64,000 nt of DNA from Achromobacter sp. RTa (GTDB lineage: Bacteria; Pseudomonadota; Gammaproteobacteria; Burkholderiales; Burkholderiaceae_B): the NCBI RefSeq assembly GCF_000757485.1, contig NZ_JPYO01000042.1:333954-397953 (forward strand), read 5' to 3'. This document shows, in pieces, positions 42,505 to 53,403 of this stretch. The notes below the pieces were generated by a model. It saw nothing but the letters and a program-made list of their open reading frames with translations, did not search any database and was not told where the DNA came from. How positions within the stretch are numbered: the stretch's first letter is position 1; each line of letters begins with the position of its first letter. The position numbers were made by a program, and so were the translations under genes.

Positions 42505-44049
42505 TCAGCGGCGATCCGCCGCCGGCGGTTCACGACGGGCCTGCAAGGTCTGTTCGACGGCCATGGCCAGGCCCAGCAGGCGCGCATCGTCGCCGGGCCT
42601 GGCCAGCAAGTCCAGCCCCACCGGCAATCCGACCGGCGCGCCCGCGTCTGGCGGCGTAAACCCGGCAGGCAGGTCGATCGCCGGAAGTCCCAGGGCCGAG
42701 GCGAATATGCCATTGCGTTCCGGCCTCGGCGTCTCGCCCACGGCCAGGGGCGGCCGCTTCTGCGCCGGATAGACCAGCGCGTCCAGCGCCTGCGTCTCCA
42801 TCAGGCCCAGCACTTTGCCCCGCAGGGAGTCGCCGTAGCGTAGCGCCTCGCGGTACTCCGGCATGGCCAGGGGAGCCTGCCAAGCCAAGGACTGCTGCAG
42901 GAACTTGCCCATGCCGGCGGGGTACCGGCCCGCGTCCACATACGCGCGCAGAGAAGCCGGCCCGGCGCCGGTAGGCAGCCGCGCGAGAAACGCCTCGAAC
43001 AAGGGTCCAAATTCATAATTGGCTACGTTCAGCCGCTTGCTGCTCAAGTCGGAGTCGAACTCTGCGTCGTCGATTTCGACGATCTGCACGCCTTGTGCGC
43101 GCAGCGCATCCAGCGCCTTGCGAATGATCGCGTTCACGGACTCGTGCTCGGGTCCCTTGCCGGACAGATTGGCGAGCACGCCAAAGCGCTTGCCGGCCAG
43201 CCGCGCGGGCGTGGGCGGACCTGCCTGCAATTCCGCCGCCGCGCGCGCCGCCTCGGCCCCGGCGGGACGGGGTTCCGCCATGACCGCGAGCAGGCGCGCG
43301 ATGTCGTCCACCGAGCGGCAGATCGGACCGACGACGTCCATGGTCGATGATTGCGCGATAACACCGCGCCGACTGACCAGGCCAGGGGTGCTGCGTAGAG
43401 CCACCACGCCCGCGGAGCTGGCGGCGTTGCGCAGCGAATTCACGGTTTCGGTGCCCAGCGCGCACAGACTCATGCCCGTGGTCACGGCCACCGCCGAGCC
43501 GCCGCTGGAACCAGCGGCGAATCGCGCGGGATCGTAGGCATTCAGCGTCTGGCCGCCCAGCGAGCTGATGGTGCTGCCCGACACGGCGAGTTCATCGAGG
43601 TTGGTCTTTCCCATCAACAAGGCGCCCGCATCACGCAAGCGGCGCAACGCGTCCGCATCCTCGCGCGCAACATTGCCGCGCAACTGCTCGGCCCCGCCGG
43701 TGGTCGCCATGCCTTCCATGTCGATGTTGTCCTTTACCGCTATTGGCACGCAATGCAGCGGCAGCAGCGTGCCCGCTCGACGCAGTTCGTCGAGTTTTTC
43801 CGCGTCCGCGATCAGGTTCTGATTGACCGAGAGAAGCGCCTTGAGTCCGGAGTCCCGCAGCTTGATCGTGTTTAGCATGTTAAGCGCGATATCCACGCAG
43901 CTGAGCTGGCCGGAAGCCTGCGCCTGGAGTATCTGGGCGATGGACATCGCCCCTGGGCCCGGCGCGCGTGCAGCCGCCGCATCAGCCGGCAGGATAGGCA
44001 GGGCCAGCGCGCATGCCAGGGTGGTTTTGATGTGGTGGCTCAGGGCCAT
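42505..44049 (-). CDS. amidase signature family protein, probably exported
   Basis: A 514-residue amidase. The Ser-cisSer-Lys triad can be placed as Lys in PIAVKDNIDMEG, cis-Ser in FAAGSSGGSAVAV and the nucleophile Ser in GTETVNSLRNAASS. The last differs from the usual G-T-D-T-G-G-S-x-R form: two Gly are replaced by Val and Asn, so activity or specificity may differ. An N-terminal signal peptide (TTLACALALPILPADAAAA) suggests a periplasmic location. It converges on the citrate-synthase-like gene. The dyad at 44138 lies about 90 bp upstream and matches the one at 41257, linking the two promoters. Confidence 0.85.
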   Translation of the reverse strand: MALSHHIKTTLACALALPILPADAAAARAPGPGAMSIAQILQAQASGQLSCVDIALNMLNTIKLRDSGLKALLSVNQNLIADAEKLDELRRAGTLLPLHCVPIAVKDNIDMEGMATTGGAEQLRGNVAREDADALRRLRDAGALLMGKTNLDELAVSGSTISSLGGQTLNAYDPARFAAGSSGGSAVAVTTGMSLCALGTETVNSLRNAASSAGVVALRSTPGLVSRRGVIAQSSTMDVVGPICRSVDDIARLLAVMAEPRPAGAEAARAAAELQAGPPTPARLAGKRFGVLANLSGKGPEHESVNAIIRKALDALRAQGVQIVEIDDAEFDSDLSSKRLNVANYEFGPLFEAFLARLPTGAGPASLRAYVDAGRYPAGMGKFLQQSLAWQAPLAMPEYREALRYGDSLRGKVLGLMETQALDALVYPAQKRPPLAVGETPRPERNGIFASALGLPAIDLPAGFTPPDAGAPVGLPVGLDLLARPGDDARLLGLAMAVEQTLQARREPPAADRR

Positions 44050-44137
44050 GTCGGTTCTCCCCGTTTCCCGCGCGGCGGGATTGTTGTGTGCGGACGCGAT
44101 GCGGGAAATCATGGGCCCGTCCGAGCGATGCGTCCAG

Positions 44138-44156
44138 GTTGATTCGCCGAAGCAAC
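44138..44156. promoter_or_regulatory. 19-bp dyad upstream of the amidase gene
   Basis: GTTGATTCGCCGAAGCAAC, arms matching at 8 of 9 positions. It shares 16 of 19 bases with the site at 41257. It lies in the 318-bp divergent spacer 44050-44367 between amidase and VOC genes, which otherwise shows no gene. Confidence 0.6.
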
Positions 44157-44367
44157 ATATACGTGGCGCTTTCCCATCGTCGGCACTTGGCAGCGTCGGC
44201 CGCCCGTGGCCGTCGAAGCGGCTCTTTCGCAGGTCCGCGACGCGCCGCTGCGTGCATTCCGGGACGTCTGCATTTGGCCGCGTTGCAAATCGAAGCGTCC
44301 TTGCCTGCCCTGCTGGCTTATGCTGGTCTGTCCGGCCACGGCGGCCGCCTTCCGGAGGAAACAGGAC

Positions 44368-44754
44368 ATGCTCGACCATATCGAGATTCACGTGAGCGAC
44401 TTCGAACGCAGCCGGGCTTTTTACCTGAGCGCGCTCGCGACCATGGGCTACGTGCCGCGCAAGGAGCTGGCTAGCGGCATGGGTTTCGGAGTTGGCGAGC
44501 CCGATGGCGCGGGCGACCCCGGCGGCGAATTCTGGATCCACCAGGGCACGCCCAGCACCCCGCGCGTGCATGTGGCATTTCGCGCCCGCAGCCGCGCCGA
44601 GGTCGACGCTTTCCACCGCGCGGCGCTGGCGGCCGGCGGTCGCGATAACGGCGAGCCGAGGCTGCGTCCGCAATATCACCCGCACTACTACGGCGCGTTC
44701 ATCCTGGACCCCGACGGCTACAACGTCGAGGCGGTGTACCACCGCGCGGCCTGA
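44368..44754 (+). CDS. VOC (glyoxalase/dioxygenase fold) family protein
   Basis: A 128-residue protein with two beta-alpha-beta-beta-beta modules. MLDHIEIHVSDFERSRAFYLSAL opens it, VHVAFRARSRAEVDAFHRAALAAGGRDNGEP follows, and YYGAFILDPDGYNVEAVYH closes it. Metal-binding His 4 or 8 and the late Glu are in the usual places. Members include glyoxalases, fosfomycin resistance enzymes and dioxygenases; the function here is unknown. The start at 44368 has a GGAGGA site. Confidence 0.85.
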   Translation: MLDHIEIHVSDFERSRAFYLSALATMGYVPRKELASGMGFGVGEPDGAGDPGGEFWIHQGTPSTPRVHVAFRARSRAEVDAFHRAALAAGGRDNGEPRLRPQYHPHYYGAFILDPDGYNVEAVYHRAA

Positions 44755-44806
44755 TCAGGATCCGCTTTCCGGCTTTCGTCTCGCACAGGCCGCCCCCGGA
44801 ACTTCT

Positions 44807-45793
44807 TCATTCCGCCGACAGGTTGAGCTTCTTGATCCAGTCGCCAAAGCGCTTGATTTCCGATTGGTAGAAGGCGCCAAGTTCAGCGGGGCTGCGGTAG
44901 GTGCCCTCTGCCGACTGGGCGTCCAGGCTCTTTTGCACATCGGGATTGGCCAAGGCCGCCTTGTTTGCCGCGTTCAGCTTCTCTACGACCGCGTCGGGCG
45001 TGCCGGCAGGCGCGAACAGCGCATACCACTGCGAAAACTCCAGTCCGGGAAAGCCGGCTTCGGCCATGGTGGGTACGTCCGGCAAGGCGCGCGTGCGGTT
45101 CGGATTGGCGACCGCCAGAATCTTGATTCTGCCCGTCGCCTGTTGCGTCGTAGCCGAAGCCGTCCCCACGAAAGCCAGGTCCACCTGGCCACCCATCGCA
45201 TCGGTGACGGCGGGACTATCTCCCTTGTAGGGCACGTGGACCATGTCCAGTCCGGTAGCTGCCTTGAACGCTTCCCCGGTGAGGTGGCCGGTGCCGCCCA
45301 CGCCGCTGCTGCCGAATGACAAGCGATGGGTCTTGCCGTACTTCAGAAGCTCGTCGACGCTGTTCACCCCCAGACCGGCGTTGACCACCATGACGACCGG
45401 CACCGAGGCCACCATAGCCACCGGCTTGAAATCCTTGGTGGCATCGTAGGGTTGTTTCTTGTAGAGCGTGGGATTGGTGCCGTGCGTGGCGCTGTTGCCC
45501 ATCAGGATGGTGTAGCCGTCGGGAGTGGCTTTAGCTACGGCCGCGCCGCCGATCATCCCGTTGGCGCCGCTCTTGTTGTCGACCACGATGTTGGCCTTCA
45601 TCTCCTCGCCCATGTAGCGGGCCATGAGGCGGGTCAGGTAGTCATTGGCGCCGCCAGCGGCATAGGGCGAGACGAATTGGACGGGGCGCGCACCGGGGTA
45701 GTCAGCCAGCGCCGGCAAGGCCAGCCCGGCGGCCAGCAATCCAGTTCCGATACGGCCGGCGAGCCGCAATCCGATAGGGCGAAAGTTCAACAT
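44807..45793 (-). CDS. Bug/TctC family solute-binding protein
   Basis: A 328-residue periplasmic protein and the second Bug protein in the window. The signal peptide (GLLAAGLALPALADYP) precedes ARPVQFVSPYAAGGANDYLTRLMA and DNKSGANGMIGGAAVAKATPDGYT. The conserved FAPAGTPDAVVEKLNAA near the end is also typical. No membrane partners are nearby. A dyad at 45834 lies about 40 bp upstream. Confidence 0.92.
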   Translation of the reverse strand: MLNFRPIGLRLAGRIGTGLLAAGLALPALADYPGARPVQFVSPYAAGGANDYLTRLMARYMGEEMKANIVVDNKSGANGMIGGAAVAKATPDGYTILMGNSATHGTNPTLYKKQPYDATKDFKPVAMVASVPVVMVVNAGLGVNSVDELLKYGKTHRLSFGSSGVGGTGHLTGEAFKAATGLDMVHVPYKGDSPAVTDAMGGQVDLAFVGTASATTQQATGRIKILAVANPNRTRALPDVPTMAEAGFPGLEFSQWYALFAPAGTPDAVVEKLNAANKAALANPDVQKSLDAQSAEGTYRSPAELGAFYQSEIKRFGDWIKKLNLSAE

Positions 45794-45833
45794 TCAGGTC
45801 TCCTCAGACAGTGCGTGCGTTCTTGGAATATCG

Positions 45834-45856
45834 GAACCGGGCTTATCGTCCGGTTC
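45834..45856. promoter_or_regulatory. dyad upstream of the second Bug gene
   Basis: Perfect 7-bp inverted repeat GAACCGG / CCGGTTC with a 9-nt centre, about 40 bp before the start at 45793. Possible operator for the IclR protein encoded at 46027-46869; there is no matching copy elsewhere that I saw. Confidence 0.4.
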
Positions 45857-46026
45857 ACGCTGTCCGCAGTCTAAGAGCGTTAGCAGGGCCACTTTCCGCC
45901 CTCGGCGGCCGTCCCCGCACATTCAGGTCCACGCTATGGAATTTCCCGAAAATCCGGCGCAGTCGCCCCATCCTGCCGGCGCCGGCGGGGTCCGTAATAT
46001 GGAAGCCAGCTAGCCCCTGCCGCATG

Positions 46027-46869
46027 TCAGGCCAGGGCCAGCGTGGGCATGGCATAGGGAACGAGGTCCCGATCGACGTAGCGGCGCAGCTCGGCCTCGA
46101 TCGACCGCACCGTGTCGTCCAGGCAGCGCACTACCATCTCCAGCCGGTCCTGCCCCAGGCGCGAGGCGAGCGTGGACACGCTGATCCCGGCAGCCGGCGT
46201 GCCGTCGGGCGCGCGGATAGCCATGCCGACCGAGTGCACGGGCGGTTCGTCCATGACTTTATTGGTGGCATAGCCTCTGCGGCGCGTGCTCTCGATGCTG
46301 GCGCGCAAGGCGGCCTCGGTGAACCGGGGGCTTTTGCGCTGCGTGCGTTCGACGTTGATTCTGCAGATCCGGTCGATCTCGTCGTCGGGCAGCGCGCTCA
46401 TCAGGGCGAGGCCGCTGGCGCCGACGTTCAGGGGCCGGTGGCGGCCCACGTCGTGCACGAACATCTTGATGGGAAAGGAGCCGTCCGCGCGCGCGACGCA
46501 GATGCCGTCGAAGCCCGAACGCACAGTCAGGAATACCGTGTCGCCGGTGTGCTCCGCCACGGCGTCCAGGTAAGGCAGGCAGATGTCGCGCACCGCCACC
46601 TTGGGCGCGGCGGCGAGGCCCAGCTCGTAGGCCAGGCCGCCCAGGTGATAGCGCTTGGTCTCCGCGTCCTGGCGGACCAGCTTCTCGGCCACCATTCCCT
46701 GCAGCAGCCGGTGGGCCGTCGGCCGCTCCAGGCCGGTGCGCCGGTACAGCTCCACGAGCCGGCTGCCGCCGCGGTTGTTGACCGCGATGATGCGCAGTAA
46801 GGCGATGGCGCGCTGCAGCGACTGAGTACCCGCGGCGCCATTGGCGCCCGCGATGCTGGACTGGTTCAT
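46027..46869 (-). CDS. IclR family transcriptional regulator
   Basis: A 280-residue regulator. The N-terminal winged helix is clear (LQRAIALLRIIAVNNRGGSRLVELYRRTGLERPTAHRLLQGMVAEKLV). The effector domain includes VGRHRPLNVGASGLALMSALPDDEID and PDGTPAAGISVSTLASRLG. It is divergent from the eight-gene acyl-CoA operon (47090) and upstream of the Bug gene. It could control either. The start at 46869 follows GAGGAGA. Confidence 0.9.
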   Translation of the reverse strand: MNQSSIAGANGAAGTQSLQRAIALLRIIAVNNRGGSRLVELYRRTGLERPTAHRLLQGMVAEKLVRQDAETKRYHLGGLAYELGLAAAPKVAVRDICLPYLDAVAEHTGDTVFLTVRSGFDGICVARADGSFPIKMFVHDVGRHRPLNVGASGLALMSALPDDEIDRICRINVERTQRKSPRFTEAALRASIESTRRRGYATNKVMDEPPVHSVGMAIRAPDGTPAAGISVSTLASRLGQDRLEMVVRCLDDTVRSIEAELRRYVDRDLVPYAMPTLALA

Positions 46870-46916
46870 GATCGTCTCCTCGCCGGCTGTCCGGCCACGG
46901 GCGCGCTTTTAGAAGT

Positions 46917-46988
46917 CTACATAGCGGACGCGCCTCTTGAATGGATTGTGCCCTGATGCCCAGGTAGATTGGGCTGCAAGTTCATCAT
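46917..46988 (-). CDS. possible 23-codon leader ORF upstream of the IclR gene
   Basis: A short frame starting ATGATG after a strong AAGGAG site (5 bp spacing) and ending with TAG 47 bp before the IclR start. Only the ribosome site supports it; it has no recognisable product. It might be a leader peptide or chance. The 220-bp spacer 46870-47089 holds nothing else I can name. Confidence 0.2.
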   Translation of the reverse strand: MMNLQPNLPGHQGTIHSRGASAM

Positions 46989-47089
46989 ACGGACTCCTTT
47001 TGCGAGGTTTCCCGCTCCCTTCGCATGGTCAGGCGACCGAAAGACCTCAACATACAGGCCTTCGATCCGCAATCTCCGTTTGGAAGCTC

Positions 47090-47920
47090 ATGGTTAACGA
47101 GCAGGAACTGATCATTCGCCTGGAGGCCGGCGTGCTGTGGCTGACGCTGAACCGCCCGGAGCGTCGCAACGCGCTGAGCCCCGCCCTGTACGAGGCGCTG
47201 CTGGATGCGTTGGACGCCGCCGGGCGCGACGAGGCGGCCGGGGCCGTGGTGCTGACGGGCGCCGGTGAGGCCTTCTGCGCGGGCGGCGACGTGGCCCGCA
47301 TGCGGCGGCAAGGCGAGGCGCCCGCGCTCTCCCCGGCCGAACGCATCGCCGCGATGCGCGCCCGCACTCGCATCGTGGAACGCCTGCACGGCATGCCCAA
47401 ACCAACGATCGCGATGATCCGGGGCCCGGCCGTCGGCGCCGGGCTGTCGCTGGCGCTAGCCTGCGACCTGCGCTATGGGGACGATACGGCCCGTCTGCGC
47501 ACGGGGTTCGTCGGAGTTGGCGTGCCGGGCGATTTCGGCGGCCATTATTTCCTGCCGCGCATTGTCGGGCCGGCAAAGGCTCGCGAACTCTATCTGCGCT
47601 CGCCGATGCTCGGGGCCTCCGAGGCAGCCGCCATTGGCCTGCTCACGGAGGTGTTCAGCCCCGAACGGCTGGAAACGGAGGTCGCCGGGATCGCGCGCGC
47701 GCTGGCCAGCGCCCCCCGACCCGCCATCGCCCGCATCAAGGAAAACCTTAACGACGGCATGGCGCTGAGCCTGGGCGATGTACTCGACCGCGAATGCGCG
47801 CGCCACGTCGAATGCGTCGACAGCTCTGACCACAAGGAGGCCGTGCGCGCCTTCCTGGAGAAGCGCCCTCCCGTATTTCAACGTCCGCTCCAGGCCGAAG
47901 CCGGCCCGGGCGCGGACTGA
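47090..47920 (+). CDS. enoyl-CoA hydratase/isomerase family protein
   Basis: A 276-residue crotonase-fold enzyme. LTLNRPERRNALSPALYEALLDAL opens it; AVVLTGAGEAFCAGGDVARM gives the first oxyanion-hole strand; KPTIAMIRGPAVGAGLSLALACDLRYG gives the second. It hydrates or isomerises acyl-CoA esters. The glutamates usually used for hydratase chemistry are not obvious in the FVGVGVPGDFGGHYFLP region, so isomerase or another reaction is possible. It is the first gene of an operon running to 53237. The start at 47090 has a GGAAG site. Confidence 0.88.
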   Translation: MVNEQELIIRLEAGVLWLTLNRPERRNALSPALYEALLDALDAAGRDEAAGAVVLTGAGEAFCAGGDVARMRRQGEAPALSPAERIAAMRARTRIVERLHGMPKPTIAMIRGPAVGAGLSLALACDLRYGDDTARLRTGFVGVGVPGDFGGHYFLPRIVGPAKARELYLRSPMLGASEAAAIGLLTEVFSPERLETEVAGIARALASAPRPAIARIKENLNDGMALSLGDVLDRECARHVECVDSSDHKEAVRAFLEKRPPVFQRPLQAEAGPGAD

Positions 47921-47946
47921 CGTTTCCACTCTTCCAAGGAGTTTCA

Positions 47947-48846
<900 letters not shown>

Positions 48847-48860
48847 CCGGAGAGCATGCC

Positions 48861-49524
48861 GTGATAGACAAGCGAGTAAGTTCAATCGCCGAGGCGGTGG
48901 CCGGCATCAAGGATGACTCGGTCATCCTGGTCGGCGGCTTCGGTTCGTCCGGACGTCCGGCCGACCTGATGGAGGGCCTGCTGGACCTGGGCGTCAGGGG
49001 CCTGACCATCGTGGCCAATAACGCCACGGTAGGCGACGACATCGTCAGCGAGCTGATGAGCGCGGGCCGCATCCGCAAGGTCGTCTGCTCCTTTCCGCGG
49101 GGCCTGAAGGGCCGCACGATCTTCGACGAGCTGTACGCCGCGGGCAAGATCGAGCTGGACCTGGTGCCGCAGGGCACCCTGGCCGAGCGCATCCGCGCCG
49201 GCGCGGCGGGCATCGGCGGATTTTTCACGCGCACCGCGGCGGGCACGCGCCTGGCCGAGGGCAAGGAAACCCGCGTCATCGACGGGGAAACCTATGTGCT
49301 GGAACACCCCATCAAGGGCGACGTGGCCTTGCTCAAGGGCCTGCGCGGCGACCGCTGGGGCAACCTGGTCTATCACCGCGGCGCGCGCATCAACAACCCG
49401 GTCATGGCCGGCGCGGCCAAGCTGGTCATCGCCCAGGTACGCGAGATCGTGCCGCTGGGAACCTTGGACCCGGAGCACATCATCACTCCGGGCGTATTTG
49501 TTGATCGTTTAGTGGAGCTTTCCA

Positions 49525-49541
<17 letters not shown>
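48861..49541 (+). CDS. 3-oxoacid CoA-transferase, subunit A
   Basis: A 226-residue alpha subunit of the PcaI/ScoA type. The chain starts with GTG at 48861 after a GGAGAG site. SVILVGGFGSSGRPADLMEGLLDLGVRGLTIVANN is the family opening, then GIGGFFTRTAAGTRLAEGKE and the end MAGAAKLVIAQVREIV. It works with the beta subunit encoded by the overlapping next gene to move CoA from a donor such as succinyl-CoA to a 3-oxo-acid. Two-gene organisation and lengths are standard. Confidence 0.9.
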
Positions 49542-51175
<1,634 letters not shown>

Positions 51176-51220
51176 ACCCGGCGTGTTCCTTGCTGAACAC
51201 GCCCTTTTCCAAGGCGGAAC

Positions 51221-51685
51221 ATGCTGATTCTCGATACTCCCTACGATCTCGAAGCCCACGTCGGCAAAGTCCTGGGCAGGACGGATTGGGTGGAAATCAC
51301 CCAGCCGATGATCGACGACTTCGCCCGGATTTCGGGCGACAACAACTGGATCCACGTAGACGTGGCTCGCGCCGCGCGCGAACTGCCCGGCGGCAAAACC
51401 ATCGCCCATGGGCTGCTGACCCTCTCGCTGATGTCCGGCATGGGCGGAGAGATCGTGCAGGTGCGCGAACGCGGCCGGGGCGTCAACTACGGGTCGAACA
51501 AGGTGCGCTTCACGTCTCCGGTGCAGGTGGGCGCGCGCATCCGTCTGGAACGCAGCCTGGTGGCTTTCGAGCGGATGGACGGCTGCGTACGCCTGACCTA
51601 CGGCAACCACATGTACCGCGAAGGCCAGGAACGCCCGGTCATGGTCGCCGAAACCCTCAACCTGATGTACGAAAAGGGCAAATGA
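51221..51685 (+). CDS. MaoC-like dehydratase
   Basis: A 154-residue hot-dog fold hydratase. DDFARISGDNNWIHVD is the hydratase 2 motif with the catalytic Asp and His, and GGKTIAHGLLTLSLM completes the site. It hydrates an enoyl-CoA. It overlaps the next gene by ATGA. A MaoC protein directly before a DUF35 gene and a thiolase-like gene is a repeated arrangement in side-chain degradation clusters. Confidence 0.9.
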   Translation: MLILDTPYDLEAHVGKVLGRTDWVEITQPMIDDFARISGDNNWIHVDVARAARELPGGKTIAHGLLTLSLMSGMGGEIVQVRERGRGVNYGSNKVRFTSPVQVGARIRLERSLVAFERMDGCVRLTYGNHMYREGQERPVMVAETLNLMYEKGK

Positions 51686-52080
51686 TGCGGATCGACGATG
51701 CTTCCGGCGACGGCGCGCCTTACGCGCGTTACGTGCGCCACCTGAAGGCGGGAGAACTCGCCTACCAGTACAGCCCGGCGGCCGGGCGCGCTGTGTTCTT
51801 TCCCCGGGTCCGCTGCCCCTACTCCGGCCGGGACTGCCTGGAATGGCGCATCAGCGCCGGGAGCGGCACGGTGTATAGCGTTTCTGTAGTCCATCCCCGC
51901 AAGGGCGAGCCCTACAACGTCGCGCTGATCGACCTGGACGAAGGCTTCCGCATGATGAGCCGCGTCGTCGCCGACGATCCGATGGCTGTCGCCATCGGAC
52001 AGCGCGTGCGCTTCCAGGCCGCCCTCGATGAGGGCCTGGACGATCCCATTCCCGTCTTCCTGCCTCTGGAGCCGCTGTGA
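51682..52080 (+). CDS. DUF35 OB-fold protein (thiolase/aldolase partner)
   Basis: A 132-residue protein with an N-terminal ribbon-like region and an OB fold (GTVYSVSVVHPRKGEPYNVALIDLDEGFRMMSRV ... AIGQRVRFQ). The region PRVRCPYSGRDCLEW has only two Cys where many relatives have four, so the zinc ribbon may be incomplete. DUF35 proteins bind thiolase-like partners and are needed for their activity. It starts with ATGATG overlapping the MaoC stop and overlaps the next gene. Confidence 0.85.
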   Translation: MMRIDDASGDGAPYARYVRHLKAGELAYQYSPAAGRAVFFPRVRCPYSGRDCLEWRISAGSGTVYSVSVVHPRKGEPYNVALIDLDEGFRMMSRVVADDPMAVAIGQRVRFQAALDEGLDDPIPVFLPLEPL

Positions 52081-53237
52081 TGAATGCCGATTTCCGACCT
52101 GGCCGGGCCGTCGTGGCCGGCGCTGCAGAGTCCGACCTGGGAGCCGTGGGAGAAGCCTATTCGGCCATGGACCTGATGGCGCAGGCCGTCTACCGAGCGC
52201 TGGACGATTGCGGGCTGTCGGCGCGCGACGTGGACGGCCTGTTCTGCGCGACGACCCAGAGCCGCCTGGCCGGGCTCGCCCTGGCCGAATACCTGAATCT
52301 ACCCGAAGCCTATATCGACTCGACCTCCACCGGCGGATCCTCGTTCATGGGGCATCTTGCCCGGGCCGAGGCGGCAATCGCGGCCGGCCTGTGCGAAGTC
52401 GCCGTGGTGGCATACGGCAGCACGCAACGCTCCCTGGGCCGCAAGAACACAAGCCGGCCCGAATGGAATCCGTACGAGTCCCCGTTCAAGCCCTTCCTGC
52501 CGGCCACGGCCTACGCCATGGCGGCCGCGCGCCACATGCATGAATTCGGCACGACCCGCGAGCAACTGGCCGAGGTAGCGGTGGCCGCGAGGCAATGGGC
52601 GTTGCTGAACCCCGCCGCCTGGGAACGGGAGCCGCTGACGGTGGACGAGGTGCTGTCCTCGCGCATGGTCAGCTACCCACTGACTATCCGGGACTGCTGC
52701 CTGGTGTCGGACGGCGGCGGCGCAGTGGTGCTGACGACCCCGGCCCGAGCCCGCGGCCTGCGGACCGCGCCGGTCTACCTGCTGGGCTCGGGCCATTGCA
52801 CCACCCATCTGACCATCAGCAACATGCCCGACCTGGTCAATACAGGAGCGCGAGTTTCCGGCTCCATCGCCTACGCGCAGGCGGGGCTGACCTCTTCCGA
52901 CATCGACGTGGTGGGCCTGTACGACGCCTTCACGATCAACACCATCTTATTCCTCGAGGACCTGGGCTTCTGCGCCAAGGGAGAAGGCGGCGCCTTCGTC
53001 GGCAACGGACGCATCGCGCCCGGAGGCCGGCTGCCCGTCAACACCAACGGCGGCGGACTGTCCTACTGCCATCCCGGCATGTACGGCATCTTCCTGCTGA
53101 TCGAGGCAATCCGCCAACTGCGCGGAGATTGTGGCGAACGCCAGGTCCAAGGGGCGGAGGTGGCCCTGGCGCACGGCAACGGCGGCGTGCTGTCGTCGCA
53201 GTACACGGTGATCCTGGGCGGGCCGTCCACCGTCTAG
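52077..53237 (+). CDS. thiolase-like protein lacking the catalytic cysteines (possible aldolase)
   Basis: A 386-residue thiolase-fold protein of the SCP2-thiolase/lipid-transfer branch. Where thiolases carry the nucleophilic Cys it has SSTGG-type sequence (DSTSTGGSS, 81-89), and near the end ALAHGNGGVLSSQ replaces the second Cys. The His region GGGLSYCHPGMYGI is kept. Such proteins, together with DUF35 and MaoC partners, can be retro-aldolases that cut acyl-CoA side chains (Ltp2 type), so aldol cleavage is more likely than thiolysis. It is the last gene of the operon, followed by a very strong hairpin. Confidence 0.85.
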   Translation: MMNADFRPGRAVVAGAAESDLGAVGEAYSAMDLMAQAVYRALDDCGLSARDVDGLFCATTQSRLAGLALAEYLNLPEAYIDSTSTGGSSFMGHLARAEAAIAAGLCEVAVVAYGSTQRSLGRKNTSRPEWNPYESPFKPFLPATAYAMAAARHMHEFGTTREQLAEVAVAARQWALLNPAAWEREPLTVDEVLSSRMVSYPLTIRDCCLVSDGGGAVVLTTPARARGLRTAPVYLLGSGHCTTHLTISNMPDLVNTGARVSGSIAYAQAGLTSSDIDVVGLYDAFTINTILFLEDLGFCAKGEGGAFVGNGRIAPGGRLPVNTNGGGLSYCHPGMYGIFLLIEAIRQLRGDCGERQVQGAEVALAHGNGGVLSSQYTVILGGPSTV

Positions 53238-53288
53238 CGATGCGGACGGAGAGCGGCGCGCGCGAGCATGAGACGCTATCCGATACGG

Positions 53289-53334
53289 TCGTCCTCCGCG
53301 GCGTCTTATTCCATCCTGTCGCCGCGGAGGACGA
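53289..53334. terminator. strong bidirectional hairpin between convergent operons
   Basis: Perfect 15-bp stem TCGTCCTCCGCGGCG / CGCCGCGGAGGACGA with a 16-nt loop, between the end of the acyl-CoA operon (53237) and the end of the iron operon (53404). No T-run on either side, but the stem is the strongest in the window. Confidence 0.65.
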
Positions 53335-53403
53335 TGCAGTCAAAAAGTGCCCGTGCCTTTATCGTTTCCGGATGATGCGCCCTGACCAAAAAAACGACGG
53401 AGC

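Noticed and set aside
46960-46985. Third copy of the GTTGATTCG dyad near the enoyl-CoA hydratase operon
   Set aside because: CAGGTAGATTGGGCTGCAAG shares only part of one arm and has no symmetry.
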